Assembly (NCBI GenBank): GCA_036723735.1
Contig: DAIMGT010000001.1
Location: 62,001 to 126,000, forward strand
DNA: 64,000 bases
From: UBA4656 sp002405525
GTDB lineage: Bacteria; Pseudomonadota; Gammaproteobacteria; Xanthomonadales; Ahniellaceae
Direction: 5' to 3'
The stretch's first letter is position 1, and every line of letters begins with the position of its first letter. The position numbers were made by a program, and so were the translations under genes. Under the pieces are notes generated by a model. It saw only the letters and a list, made by a program, of their open reading frames with translations, ran no database searches and was not told the origin of the DNA. Shown in pieces: positions 7,649 to 16,385 of this stretch.

Positions 7649-8626
7649 TCAATCGGCGAGTTCGCGGGTGCGGCGAAAGTGGATCGCGCCCGCGATCATC
7701 GCCGCGCCGGCGGCCACGCCGATCCACAGATCGGCGGAGCCGAGCACGCCGTCGATCATCGACCAGTCGACCAGCATTTCCGGGCCCGGGCCGTTCCGGT
7801 CGGCCTGATCCACGCTTTCGATGATCGCTGCGCCAAACCACGATACCGGCACGAGGCTGGTCAGGATCCGCGCTACGACATGCTGCCAGAACCAGGTATC
7901 GGGGACGCGCAGCGCCTGCAGCATGTCGAAGGTGTTGATCACTACTGCGATCGCGATCGGCAGCGCCACCCCCCACAGGAAGGGCTTGCCACGCGCGAAG
8001 GCCGATACCAGCAACAGCCAGCCGATCGCCGGCAGCGCCCACAGCGCGTTGACCGGGACCACGGCCAGCATCCTGACGGCCAGGGACAGGGGTTCGGCCG
8101 GGCCCCAGACCAGGTCGACCGGACTCAGGCCATGGCCGAGCACGAAAAGGCCGAGCATGCCGAGGAAGACCAGGTGCACGACCACCGTTGCCGCCCATGC
8201 CAGCAGCGGGGCGCAGATCGCCGCCACTGCGACCTTGCTCAGCACGGTTTCGGTGTCCGATACCGGTAGCGACTTCCAGAACAGGATCGATCGGTCGCGG
8301 CGGTCGTCGTACAGCGCGCCGAGAAGGTAGAAGAACAGGACGAAGAACAGCACGGCCTGCATCACCAGCCAGAAGCCAGCCATCCCGGCCTCATAACCTA
8401 GGCCGAGCCTGGCCATTTCATCGGGCGGGATTTCCGACAGCAGTTTCTGCAGCGGCACCCCGATCTTGATCTCGCCGTCGAACGTGCGGTTGGCATGCCA
8501 GGTCGCCACCCCCATGCCGATCACGCTCAGCCCCAGCAGCACGATGCCGGCCCAGACCTGGGCCCACAGGAAGCCTCCGCGATGCTCCCAGTACTCGCGC
8601 TTGAGCAGGGTGAGGTAGCGGTTCAT
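7649..8626 (-). CDS. ABC transporter permease
   Basis: A 325-residue integral membrane protein with about six hydrophobic segments, starting MNRYLTLLKREYWEHRGGF. The first transmembrane helix is near residues 22-42, followed by an extracytoplasmic loop, a second near 88-110, and further helices to residue 315. No enzymatic motifs are present. It pairs with the ATPase encoded just upstream; the two overlap by four bases (ATGA), indicating translational coupling. The operon starts with a YtrA-type regulator, so this resembles ytr-type efflux or antibiotic-response exporters. The substrate cannot be inferred. Confidence 0.85.
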   Translation of the reverse strand: MNRYLTLLKREYWEHRGGFLWAQVWAGIVLLGLSVIGMGVATWHANRTFDGEIKIGVPLQKLLSEIPPDEMARLGLGYEAGMAGFWLVMQAVLFFVLFFYLLGALYDDRRDRSILFWKSLPVSDTETVLSKVAVAAICAPLLAWAATVVVHLVFLGMLGLFVLGHGLSPVDLVWGPAEPLSLAVRMLAVVPVNALWALPAIGWLLLVSAFARGKPFLWGVALPIAIAVVINTFDMLQALRVPDTWFWQHVVARILTSLVPVSWFGAAIIESVDQADRNGPGPEMLVDWSMIDGVLGSADLWIGVAAGAAMIAGAIHFRRTRELAD

Positions 8627-9480
8627 GCGTAGGCTCCCCTCATGGTGGCGACGAAGATGTCCGCCACGCTCGGCTTGTGCAGTTCGCCCAGCGCAGCGAG
8701 CTGTTCCCGCGGCGGACCGTCGAACAGGAACACGCTGCGCCCGAACACCTGCCGTTCGTACAGCGGCTTGAGCGCCAGCGCCTGTTCGCGCTTGTCGGGC
8801 GCGACCATGGCCTCGGTGAAGCGCTCGCCGACTTCGTCCATGCTGGCCGCCAGCGCGATTCGCCCGTCCCTGATGAACAGCAGGTCGGTCAGGATGTGCT
8901 CGATCTCCTCTACCTGGTGGGTGGTGATGACGATGGTCTTCTCGTGGTCGAAGTAGTCGGTCAGCAGGTTCTGGTAGAACTCCTTTCGGTACAGGATGTC
9001 GAGGCCGAGCGTGGGCTCGTCGAGCACCAGCAGCCTGGCGTCGATCGCCATCACCAGGGCAAGGTGCAACTGCGCCACCATGCCCTTGGAGAGTTCCCGC
9101 ACCCGCATCGCGGGTCCGAGCCTGGTCTTGGCGAGGAAACCTTCGCACACCTTGCGCGAGAAGCGCGGGTGCACGCCCTCGACGAATTCGATCGCCTCGC
9201 GCACCCGGATCCAGCGCGGCAGCACGGCGACGTCGGCGATGAAGCAGACGTCCTGCATGAGGCGGGTGCGTTGGGTGCGCGGGTCGAGGCCCAGCACCGA
9301 CAGATCGCCCTCGAAGTCGGTCAGGCCGAGGATCGCCTTGAGCGCGGTGGTCTTGCCGGCGCCGTTGGGGCCGATCAGGCCGACGATGCGGCCCGCCCCG
9401 ACGTCGAAATCGACGCCGGCGAGGGCGCGGGATTTCCCGTAGGCCTTGGTCAGGCCGCGGGCGCTGATGACGTTGTTCAC
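8623..9480 (-). CDS. ABC transporter ATP-binding protein
   Basis: A 285-residue ABC ATPase. Walker A is GPNGAGKTT (about residue 39), the signature motif is the variant RELSKGMVAQL (~130), Walker B is LLVLDEPTLGLD (~155) and the switch histidine is in ITTHQVEE (~190). A C-terminal extension of about 80 residues follows, as in CcmA/DrrA/YtrB exporter ATPases. I use the GTG start at 9480, which overlaps the regulator stop by four bases (GTGA). The open frame continues upstream, but that part lies inside the regulator gene. It would energise the permease encoded next. Confidence 0.9.
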   Translation of the reverse strand: MNNVISARGLTKAYGKSRALAGVDFDVGAGRIVGLIGPNGAGKTTALKAILGLTDFEGDLSVLGLDPRTQRTRLMQDVCFIADVAVLPRWIRVREAIEFVEGVHPRFSRKVCEGFLAKTRLGPAMRVRELSKGMVAQLHLALVMAIDARLLVLDEPTLGLDILYRKEFYQNLLTDYFDHEKTIVITTHQVEEIEHILTDLLFIRDGRIALAASMDEVGERFTEAMVAPDKREQALALKPLYERQVFGRSVFLFDGPPREQLAALGELHKPSVADIFVATMRGAYA

Positions 9481-9848
9481 TCCGTTTCCCCCTGGCCGCT
9501 GCGCGCGCGCAGCAGGTCGTCGATCGAGAGTCCAAGCCGTTGCAGGCGCTCGCGCAGCAGCGGCCATTCCTCGCGCAGGAAGCGCTGGCGCTCGTTGCGC
9601 AGCAGCAGGTCGCGCGCACCCTCGGTCACATACATCCCCAGGCCGCGCCGCTTCTCGACCAGGCTTTCATCGACCAGCTCCTGGTAGGCCTTCGACACCG
9701 TGATCGGGTTGAGCTGGAAGTCGGCGGCGACCTGGCGCACCGAGGGCAGGGTGTCGCCCTGCTTGAGTACGCCGTCGAGGATCATCGCCACCACGCGGTC
9801 GCGCAGTTGGCGGTAGATCGGCGCGTTGTCGTGCCAGGCGACAGTCAT
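9477..9848 (-). CDS. GntR family transcriptional regulator, YtrA subfamily
   Basis: A 123-residue repressor-type protein. The N-terminal winged helix-turn-helix covers residues ~10-78: PIYRQLRDRVVAMI, then GDTLPSVRQVAADFQLNPITVSKAYQELV, then a wing ending GMYV. The C-terminal part is only about 45 residues (helical, Arg-rich), which is the short tail that defines the YtrA group. Such regulators are typically dimers that control their own ABC-transporter operon. The gene is transcribed with the downstream ATPase and permease genes. The inverted repeat at 10260-10291 is the likely operator. Confidence 0.9.
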   Translation of the reverse strand: MTVAWHDNAPIYRQLRDRVVAMILDGVLKQGDTLPSVRQVAADFQLNPITVSKAYQELVDESLVEKRRGLGMYVTEGARDLLLRNERQRFLREEWPLLRERLQRLGLSIDDLLRARSGQGETE

Positions 9849-9853
9849 TGCAC

Positions 9854-10234
9854 TCACTGCGCCGGGAAGCCGCGGTGGCCGCTGCGGAAGTCGTAGAAGG
9901 GATTGCCCAGTCGAGCGCGTGGCAGCGCAACCCCCACCGGTGCCGCGAACACCGCCGCGCGGTCCACCGCTGCGTCCAGGACCGGGCTGCTCCCGGCGGC
10001 GACGTCGCCGCGGGCGGCAATTACTTCGGCGCGCCCGGGCACGACGGTGAACGACGGCAGCACGCGCAAGGGGTACTGGCGACGGGACGGCGGTGCGGCA
10101 TCGACGGAAGCCTCGCCGTCGGCGATGATCGGCGCTGGGGGTGCGGCAATTTCGTGGCTTTCGGCAGCGGGCCAGAACCGGGTGGCGGCGGCGATCAGCG
10201 CGATAGCGAGGATGGCGGCGGAACGGGTGCTCAT
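9854..10234 (-). CDS. Hypothetical protein with N-terminal signal anchor
   Basis: A 126-residue protein, first gene of the YtrA-type operon, ending five bases before the regulator start. The N-terminus (MSTRSAAILAIALIAAATRF) looks like a signal peptide or membrane anchor. The rest is Ala/Pro-rich with few features; it includes PLRVLPSFTVVPGRAEVIAARGD near residues 54-76. I recognise no family. Its placement between the operator and the regulator suggests co-regulation with the exporter, perhaps as an envelope component. An upstream in-frame start at 10294 would add 20 residues but would overlap the operator. Confidence 0.6.
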   Translation of the reverse strand: MSTRSAAILAIALIAAATRFWPAAESHEIAAPPAPIIADGEASVDAAPPSRRQYPLRVLPSFTVVPGRAEVIAARGDVAAGSSPVLDAAVDRAAVFAAPVGVALPRARLGNPFYDFRSGHRGFPAQ

Positions 10235-10259
10235 GGCGGATTCCCCGGGTGCTTGATTC

Positions 10260-10291
10260 AACTGGTGTAGTAGCAATGTACAACACCAGTT
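10260..10291. promoter_or_regulatory. Inverted-repeat operator for the YtrA-type regulator
   Basis: AACTGGTGT (10260-10268) and ACACCAGTT (10283-10291) form a perfect 9-bp inverted repeat with a 14-base spacer. An inner TGTA...TACA pair is also present. GTGTA...TACAC-type palindromes are characteristic of YtrA-subfamily regulators. On the minus strand a TTGAAC hexamer sits inside the left half-site, so binding would cover the promoter of the exporter operon, which starts 26 bases downstream. Confidence 0.75.
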
Positions 10292-10474
10292 CAATTGCTG
10301 CCAATGGGCCGGAAGTCATCCTCGCCGGGGCTCGCCTGCGGGCGCAGGCTCACTCGCGCGCCGAGCCGGGCGACTGGCTGCCGGCCCGGCAGATCGCCGG
10401 CGTCACAAGGGCTTCGCCAAGTCCATGATTTGCTTGTGTTCGACCGCTGCCTGGTCGCCGTCCTGGAGCACCGC

Positions 10475-11047
10475 ATGAAGACTTTCTGTCGCGCAGTCGC
10501 TGGCCTGCTTTGTCTTTTTCCGGTCCTTGCGCTGGGCTGCAGCGAGCTGTTGCAGGCCGAGTTCCGGCCGCTGGCCGGCAAGGACAGGGCCAGCCTTTGC
10601 AGCCGTTTCGAGGGCCAGGTGCTGCTGGTGGTCAACACCGCCAGCAAGTGCGGCTTCACCCCCCAGTACGAGGGCCTCGAGGCCCTGCACCAGCGTCTGG
10701 CGCCGCGCGGCTTCGCGGTTCTTGGCTTCCCCTCCAACGACTTCATGGGTCAGGAGCCCGGCACGGAAGCGCAGATCCAGGAGTTCTGCACGCTGACCTA
10801 TGGCGTGAAGTTTCCGATGTTCGAGAAGGTGGCGGTCAAGGGCGACACCGCCGCTCCGTTCTACCGGGAACTCGCTCGGCAGGCGGGCGGCGAGGCGCCG
10901 GGATGGAACTTCCACAAGTACCTGATCGACCGCAGTGGCAAGGTGGTGGCGAGCTTCGGCAGTCGCATCCGGCCCGACGACCCGAAGCTGTTGGATGCGA
11001 TCGAGAAGGCGCTCGCCGGGCCGAATCCGGCCACCGGCATGCCATGA
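10475..11047 (+). CDS. Glutathione peroxidase, probably exported
   Basis: A 190-residue thiol peroxidase that reduces hydrogen or organic peroxides with glutathione or thioredoxin. The catalytic Cys is in VNTASKCGFTPQYEGL (~residue 58). The Gln lies in GQEPGT (~93) and the Trp-Asn pair in WNFHKYLID (~148), so the catalytic tetrad is intact. The usual FPCNQF loop reads FPSNDF, lacking that second Cys. The N-terminus has a hydrophobic signal (KTFCRAVAGLLCLFPVLALGC), possibly a lipoprotein signal although the box is not canonical. I chose the ATG at 10475; the frame is open further upstream, without a better start. Confidence 0.9.
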   Translation: MKTFCRAVAGLLCLFPVLALGCSELLQAEFRPLAGKDRASLCSRFEGQVLLVVNTASKCGFTPQYEGLEALHQRLAPRGFAVLGFPSNDFMGQEPGTEAQIQEFCTLTYGVKFPMFEKVAVKGDTAAPFYRELARQAGGEAPGWNFHKYLIDRSGKVVASFGSRIRPDDPKLLDAIEKALAGPNPATGMP

Positions 11048-11083
11048 CCGCGATGGAAGCACGGCCCGTCCCGCACGCAGTGC

Positions 11084-11584
11084 TCAGAAGCGGCGTTTGA
11101 TCGCGCGGATGCCGGCGCCCAGCACGGGAACGTACTGGTACAGCGCATCGGCCGCGTTCCAGAAGTCCTGGTGCAGCACCACGCGGCCGGCCTCGTCGAA
11201 GCGCAGGTGGCTCATGCCGACCGAGTGCGTGTCCCGGCCGCGGTGGAAGCGCCTGAAGCGGATCATCATCGACCAGCGCGCGTAGTAGTCCCCGTCGCGA
11301 TTGCCGCAGATCTCGTGCACCTCCACCCGGCAGACCTCGACCGCCTCCGCGCTCTCGCGCAAGTAGGGCGCGAGAGCGGCACGCCCTTCGATGGTCTTGA
11401 GCGTGTCGTTGAACCAGACGTCCTCGGCATAGGTCGCCTCGAGCAGGCGATCGACCTTGTTCGGCGAGAAGGTGGCGAAGAAGGCCCGGAAGTGATCCAG
11501 CGCCTCGTGTTCCGTGGCGCTGCCGGCGGCGAGCGGGTTGCCGTGGCGGCGGCGCACGGCGTCGAGGGCTTGCAGGTAGTCCAT
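11084..11584 (-). CDS. NTF2/SnoaL-like fold protein
   Basis: A 166-residue protein with the cone-shaped NTF2-like pattern: an N-terminal helix pair (HEALDHFRAFFATFSPNKVDRLLEATYAEDVWFNDTLKTIEGRAALAPYL in sections) followed by curved strands (YYARWSMMIRFRRF, HSVGMSHLRFDEAGRVVLHQDFWNAADALYQYVP). Such proteins can be small enzymes or ligand-binding units; the active-site chemistry here is unknown. The C-terminus is basic (IRAIKRRF). It converges with the glutathione peroxidase gene, with 36 bases between stops. The ATG at 11584 gives the best start; an upstream in-frame start exists at 11659. Confidence 0.75.
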   Translation of the reverse strand: MDYLQALDAVRRRHGNPLAAGSATEHEALDHFRAFFATFSPNKVDRLLEATYAEDVWFNDTLKTIEGRAALAPYLRESAEAVEVCRVEVHEICGNRDGDYYARWSMMIRFRRFHRGRDTHSVGMSHLRFDEAGRVVLHQDFWNAADALYQYVPVLGAGIRAIKRRF

Positions 11585-11664
11585 GGTCGCGGTTCGTGGG
11601 AGATTGCCGCGGACGCTAGCACCGCCGATCATCCGGCGTCGTGAATCCCGGAGTGCCATCCGCC

Positions 11665-12117
11665 ATGCAGAGTTCCGAAGATCGTCGCATCCCCGGCGGC
11701 GCGCTCGCCCTGGCCCTTGCCGGCGTTATCCCCTTCGCCGCCTGCGCTGCCGCGCTGCACGCGCTGGACGGAGCGCGCCCGCAGTCCGAGGCCGCGCAGG
11801 CGCTGGCCGCCTACGGCGCGGTGATCCTGTCGTTCCTTGGCGGCGTGCGCTGGGGCGCAGCGCTGGCGCTGCCGCGGGCCGGCCTGACCCCCGAACTGGC
11901 GCTGGCCGTGATTCCAAGCCTGCTCGGCTGGTGCGCGCTGTTGCTGCCCGGAGCCACCCAGCCGCTGCTCGCGCTGGCCCTCGGTTTCGCCGTGTTCGGC
12001 GTGCTCGACGTGCGCGAGGGCGGGCGCGCCGCCTGGCCTGCATGGTACTCGCGCCTGCGCCTTCTTCTTACCCTGCTGGTTCTCGGCTGCCTGGCGGTGG
12101 CCTTGCTGGCCCGTTGA
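11665..12117 (+). CDS. DUF3429 family membrane protein
   Basis: A 150-residue protein with four to five hydrophobic segments. It carries the DUF3429 core: an N-terminal helix (ALALALAGVIPFAACAAAL), then AYGAVILSFLGGVRWG (residues ~52-67), which is the family signature. Further helices are near 75-95, 100-117 and 127-149. The function is unknown. It is on the plus strand and converges with the ATP sulfurylase/APS kinase gene; a 7-bp hairpin lies between them. Confidence 0.8.
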   Translation: MQSSEDRRIPGGALALALAGVIPFAACAAALHALDGARPQSEAAQALAAYGAVILSFLGGVRWGAALALPRAGLTPELALAVIPSLLGWCALLLPGATQPLLALALGFAVFGVLDVREGGRAAWPAWYSRLRLLLTLLVLGCLAVALLAR

Positions 12118-12152
12118 GGTCCGCCGATCCCGCCGCCGGCCGCGCGAGGATG

Positions 12153-12173
12153 CGTCCCGGCAATGGCGGGACG
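12153..12173. terminator. Hairpin between convergent genes
   Basis: CGTCCCG (12153-12159) pairs with CGGGACG (12167-12173) around a seven-base loop, in the 121-base gap between the convergent DUF3429 and ATP sulfurylase/APS kinase genes. There is no T-run, so termination function is inferred only from position. Confidence 0.4.
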
Positions 12174-12238
12174 GACGCGCGCCGGACCCGCACGCAGGCC
12201 GTCCAAGGCCCGCCCGGCAGGTTGCGCGTCACGCGCCC

Positions 12239-13978
12239 TCAGGCGCGCGCCCGGATCAGCCCCAAGGCTTCGAGCTTGAGCACGACCTGCTGTACCGCCT
12301 GCGCCGGGCTGCAGGCGCCGGCGTCGATGCGCAACTCCGGATGGTCCGGATCCTCGTAGGGGTCGCTGACGCCGGTGAACTGCGGAATCTTGCCTGCGCG
12401 GGCCAGCGCGTACAGGCCCTTGCGGTCGCGGCGCTCGCATTCGGCCAGGTCTGTCGCCACGTGGATCTCGACGAAGGCACCGTACTGGGACACCATCTCG
12501 CGCACCGCGGCGCGCGACTCGGCATAGGGCGCGATCGGAGCGCACAGCGCGACGCCGCCGTGCTTGACGATCTCGCTCGCCACGTAGCCGATGCGGCGCA
12601 CGTTGAGATCGCGGTGCTCGCGCGAGAAGCCGAGTTCGCTCGACAGGTGCTTGCGCACCAGGTCGCCGTCGAGAAGGGTGACGGCGCGTCCGCCGATCTC
12701 CAGCAGGGACACCAGCAGGCCGTTGGCGATGGTCGATTTGCCCGCCCCGGAGAGACCCGTGAACAGCACCGCGAAACCCTGGCGGTCGCGTGGCGGGTGG
12801 GTTGCACGCAGCTCGGCGGCGACTTCGGGAAAGGTGAACCAGTCCGGGATCTCGCGGCCGTCGGCGAGGCGGTCGCGAAGCTCGGTGCCGGACAGGTTCA
12901 TCACCGTCTCGCCGGGCGTCACCTCGCTTGCGGCCACGTAGCGCGCGCGCTCGCGCACGTAGACCATCTCCTCGAACGGCAGCATGCGGATGCCGAGTTC
13001 GTCCTGGTGGCGGGCGACCAGCTCCTGGGCCTCATACGGACCGTAGAAAGGTTTGCCGCGGGAGTCGTTGCCCGGACCGGCGTGGTCGCGGCCGACGATG
13101 AAGTGCGAGCAGCCGTGGTTCTTGCGGATGATCGCGTGCCACAGCGCCTCGCGCGGCCCGCCCATGCGCATGGCGAGTCCGAGCAGCGACAGTGCGGTGC
13201 TGCGCTCGGGGTAGCGGGCAAGCACCTTTTCGTAGCAGCGAACGCGGGTGTAGTGATCGACGTCGCCGGGCTTGGTCATGCCGACCACGGGGTGGATGAG
13301 CAGGCTCGCTTCCGCCTGCTGCGCGGCGCGGAAAGTGATCTCCATGTGCGCACGGTGCATCGGGTTGCGGGTCTGGAACGCGGCCACGCGCGTCCAGCCC
13401 AGTTTCTCGAAGCGCGCGCGCAGCTGCGCCGGCGTCTCGCGCAGGTGGTTGAAGTCGTAGTGGCGTGGTGGTTCGATCCCGACCAGGCGGCCGGCGAGAC
13501 AGACCGGCTGCGACTGCCGCAGCAGGCCGCGCACGCCCGGATGGCGCTCGTCGAGGGTGCCGAACACGGCCTGTGCCTCGTCCTCGCGCGCCGGGGTCCA
13601 TGCCTCGGCTACCTCGAGGATGGCGAGCACCACGCCCTCCGGGTCGCGCAGCGCCAGCGCGCCCGCCGCGACTGCGCGTTCGGCCAGTTCGGGGGTGACG
13701 TCGAGCGTCACCGGGATCGGCCACAGCGTGCCGTCGGCCAGCCGCATCTCGCGGCAAACCCGTTCGTGGTCGGCACGGCCCATGAAGCCCTGCAGCGGCG
13801 AGAAGGCTCCCGACAGCAGCAGCTCGAGGTCGCACAGCGTGCGAGGGCCGGCGTCCAGGGCCGGCAGGCCGGCGGCGCGGGCGCGGGCGGCGCCGAGCTG
13901 GTCGGCGGAAAGCATCGGGTCGACGAGGTGGCCGCCGTGCGGCGCGGTCAACGGGTTCATTCGGACGGGGCCGGGCAT
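12239..13978 (-). CDS. Bifunctional sulfate adenylyltransferase / adenylylsulfate kinase
   Basis: A 579-residue fusion. The first about 395 residues are a Sat-type ATP sulfurylase: QTRNPMHRAHME (the HxxH ATP motif), VGRDHAGPG, and NLSGTELRDRL near its end. The last about 180 residues are APS kinase: P-loop FTGLSGAGKST and LLDGDLVRKHLS. Together they convert sulfate to 3'-phosphoadenylylsulfate (PAPS) in the cytoplasm. I chose the ATG at 13978 because GGAGGG lies six bases upstream; an ATG at 13960 is the alternative. It is divergent from the FKBP gene. This is not the CysND/CysC heterodimer type common in gammaproteobacteria. Confidence 0.94.
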   Translation of the reverse strand: MPGPVRMNPLTAPHGGHLVDPMLSADQLGAARARAAGLPALDAGPRTLCDLELLLSGAFSPLQGFMGRADHERVCREMRLADGTLWPIPVTLDVTPELAERAVAAGALALRDPEGVVLAILEVAEAWTPAREDEAQAVFGTLDERHPGVRGLLRQSQPVCLAGRLVGIEPPRHYDFNHLRETPAQLRARFEKLGWTRVAAFQTRNPMHRAHMEITFRAAQQAEASLLIHPVVGMTKPGDVDHYTRVRCYEKVLARYPERSTALSLLGLAMRMGGPREALWHAIIRKNHGCSHFIVGRDHAGPGNDSRGKPFYGPYEAQELVARHQDELGIRMLPFEEMVYVRERARYVAASEVTPGETVMNLSGTELRDRLADGREIPDWFTFPEVAAELRATHPPRDRQGFAVLFTGLSGAGKSTIANGLLVSLLEIGGRAVTLLDGDLVRKHLSSELGFSREHRDLNVRRIGYVASEIVKHGGVALCAPIAPYAESRAAVREMVSQYGAFVEIHVATDLAECERRDRKGLYALARAGKIPQFTGVSDPYEDPDHPELRIDAGACSPAQAVQQVVLKLEALGLIRARA

Positions 13979-14134
13979 CGGAAGCCCTCCAGTATACGCC
14001 GCCCGCCCGGTCGGCCGCGCGAACCGGGGCCACGGGTCGCGTTTGCGTTGCGCTGTCCGGGCCGCGACAATGCCGCGGTTCAGCACCCCGTACGGCCGCA
14101 CGCGGCGCGCGGCAACATCACTCCAGGAGCATTC

Positions 14135-14845
14135 ATGAGCCAGTTCCTCCGCAGCACCCTGATCGCCGCCGCGCTGTCCGCGGCCCTCGCCGCGCCGGCC
14201 GCTTCGGCCGTCGAGCAACTGACCACCGAGAAGGAAAAGAACAGCTACATGGTCGGCATGAGCATCGGCGGCAACCTGCAGCCGATCAAGGACGAGATCG
14301 AGCTCGCGATCGTGATCCAGGCGCTGCGCGATACGCTGGCCGGGGGCAAGGCGCTGCTGAGTCAGGAGGAGTTCCAGCAGGTCGCCCGATCGTTCCAGCA
14401 GTCGCTGGAAGGTAAGGCGCAGGCGCAGATGAAGGCTGCGGCGGACAAGAACCAGGCAGCCGGCGACGCCTTTCTCGCCACCAACAAGTCCAAGCCGGGC
14501 GTCAAGGCCACTGCTTCGGGCCTGCAGTACCAGGTGATCACCGAGGGCAAAGGCGCCAAGCCGGTCGACACCGACACGGTCAAGGTCCACTACGTCGGCA
14601 GCCTGCTCGACGGCACCAAGTTCGACTCCTCGGTGGATCGCGGCGAGCCGGCGCAGTTTCCGCTCAACGGCGTGATCCCGGGCTGGACGGAGGGCCTGCA
14701 GCTGATGCCGGTGGGCAGCAAGTTCAAGTTCTGGATCCCGGGCAACCTCGCCTACGGCGCGTCCGGTCGTCCGCCGGTGATCGAGCCGAACGCGCTGCTG
14801 ACGTTCGAGGTCGAACTGCTGGAGATCGTCAAGCCGGCGCAGTAG
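14135..14845 (+). CDS. FKBP-type peptidyl-prolyl cis-trans isomerase (Mip/FkpA-like)
   Basis: A 236-residue periplasmic isomerase. It has a signal peptide (MSQFLRSTLIAAALSAALAAPAASA, cleavage near residue 25). An N-terminal helical dimerisation domain (~residues 30-125) carries the Mip-like pattern EKNSYMVGMSIGGNL. The C-terminal FKBP domain (~130-233) includes VKVHYVGSLLDGTKFDSSVDRGEPAQFPLNGVIPGWTEGL in sections. The Shine-Dalgarno sequence AGGAG lies seven bases before the ATG. A long open frame continues far upstream on this strand, but that is antisense to the sulfurylase gene. Confidence 0.95.
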   Translation: MSQFLRSTLIAAALSAALAAPAASAVEQLTTEKEKNSYMVGMSIGGNLQPIKDEIELAIVIQALRDTLAGGKALLSQEEFQQVARSFQQSLEGKAQAQMKAAADKNQAAGDAFLATNKSKPGVKATASGLQYQVITEGKGAKPVDTDTVKVHYVGSLLDGTKFDSSVDRGEPAQFPLNGVIPGWTEGLQLMPVGSKFKFWIPGNLAYGASGRPPVIEPNALLTFEVELLEIVKPAQ

Positions 14846-15031
14846 TCCGCTGCGGGGCGTCGTCCCGGGCCCCGGCGGGGATGCGCCGAGGGCCCTCCGT
14901 GTCAGCCTGCGGTGGTTCGAAGCTCCCCGGGGGCTGGCGCCGCCCGCGGTCCCTGCGGTCGAGGGCCGCGGCCTGCGATGCCGTCGCGCGACCGTCGTAT
15001 CATCCAGGCCTCTCTGTCCTCTCGAAGCGCC

Positions 15032-16378
15032 ATGCAAGTCACCATCTTCGGCACCGGCTACGTCGGCCTCGTCACCGGCACCTGCCTGGCGGAGGTTGGC
15101 AACGACGTGGTCTGCGTCGACATCGATGCGACCAAGATCGAGCGGCTCGACCGCGGCGAGGTGCCGATCTTCGAGCCCGGCCTCGACGACCTGGTGGCCG
15201 CCAACCGCGCTGCCGGCCGGCTGCGCTTCACCACCGACGCCGCCGCTGCGGTTGCCCACGGGCGCATCGTGTTCATCGCGGTCGGCACGCCCCCCGACGA
15301 AGACGGCAGCGCCGACCTCAGCCACGTGCTGGCGGTGGCGCACACCATCGGCCGCCATCTGTCTCGCCACACGGTGGTGGTCAACAAATCCACCGTGCCG
15401 GTGGGCACCGCGGACAAAGTGCGCGACGCGGTCGCCTTCGAACTCACCGCCCGCGGCGTCGCGGTGCCGGTCGACGTGGTCTCCAACCCCGAGTTCCTGA
15501 AGGAGGGCGACGCGGTCAAGGACTGCATGCGGCCCGACCGGATAGTGATCGGCGCCGACAGCCCGCGCGCGGTCGAGATGCTGAAGACCCTGTACGCGCC
15601 GTTCAATCGCAACCACGAGCGGCTGGTGCTGATGGACCTGCGTTCTGCCGAACTGACCAAGTACGCCGCCAATGCGATGCTGGCGACCAAGATCTCGTTC
15701 ATGAACGAGATGGCGAACATCGCCGAGCGCGTCGGCGCAGACATCGAACTGGTGCGCCACGGGATCGGCTCCGATCCGCGGATCGGGTATTCCTTCATCT
15801 ATCCCGGCGCCGGTTACGGTGGTTCCTGTTTTCCCAAGGACGTGCAGGCGCTCGACCGCACCGCGCGCCAGTTCGGCTACGCACCGCGCGTGCTGGCGGC
15901 GGTGGAGGCGGTCAACGCGGCGCAGAAGCACCGCCTGTTCGAGCTCATCGCGGCCCACTTCGGCGACCTGCGCGGGCGCACCATCGCGGTGTGGGGCCTG
16001 GCCTTCAAGCCGAACACCGACGACATGCGCGAGGCACCGTCGCGCAACCTGTTGGAATCGCTATGGGCGGCCGGGGCCAAGGTGCAGGCGTTCGATCCGC
16101 AGGCGCACCGCGAAGCGGCGCGGCTGTTCGGGGCGCGCGCCGACCTCGTGCTGGCCGATGATGCCTTCGCTGCGCTGTCGGGCGCCGACGCGCTGGCGAT
16201 CGTCACCGAGTGGAAGGCATTCTGGAGCCCGGATTTCGAGCGCATCCGCGCCGCACTGAACGGCGCTGCGATCTTCGATGGTCGCAATATCTACGACCCC
16301 AAGGCCGTCGAGGCCGCGGGGATCGCCTACTACGGCATCGGGCGTGGACGCTCGGTGGTTCGCCAGCTGCCGGCCTGA
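15032..16378 (+). CDS. ugd: UDP-glucose 6-dehydrogenase
   Basis: A 448-residue NAD-dependent enzyme that oxidises UDP-glucose to UDP-glucuronate. The N-terminal NAD-binding motif is FGTGYVGLVTGTCLAEVG. The catalytic Cys is in GAGYGGSCFPKD (~residue 265), and the C-terminal UDP-binding domain includes AVWGLAFKPNTDDMREAPS. The length is normal. The start MQVTIFGTGYVGL is typical, although the frame remains open upstream. The product feeds the UDP-xylose synthase encoded seven bases downstream, so the pair makes UDP-glucuronate and then UDP-xylose. Confidence 0.97.
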   Translation: MQVTIFGTGYVGLVTGTCLAEVGNDVVCVDIDATKIERLDRGEVPIFEPGLDDLVAANRAAGRLRFTTDAAAAVAHGRIVFIAVGTPPDEDGSADLSHVLAVAHTIGRHLSRHTVVVNKSTVPVGTADKVRDAVAFELTARGVAVPVDVVSNPEFLKEGDAVKDCMRPDRIVIGADSPRAVEMLKTLYAPFNRNHERLVLMDLRSAELTKYAANAMLATKISFMNEMANIAERVGADIELVRHGIGSDPRIGYSFIYPGAGYGGSCFPKDVQALDRTARQFGYAPRVLAAVEAVNAAQKHRLFELIAAHFGDLRGRTIAVWGLAFKPNTDDMREAPSRNLLESLWAAGAKVQAFDPQAHREAARLFGARADLVLADDAFAALSGADALAIVTEWKAFWSPDFERIRAALNGAAIFDGRNIYDPKAVEAAGIAYYGIGRGRSVVRQLPA

Positions 16379-16385
16379 GTCGGGC

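Noticed and set aside
13985..13996. TATACT on the minus strand just before the ATP sulfurylase gene as a -10 element
   Set aside because: It abuts the Shine-Dalgarno sequence, so transcription would begin inside or after the ribosome-binding site. No -35 was found.
12341..14134. Very long open frame upstream of the FKBP gene on the plus strand
   Set aside because: It is antisense to the well-supported ATP sulfurylase/APS kinase gene, and its translation is Arg/Gly/Ala-rich with no domain pattern. High GC content keeps many frames open by chance.
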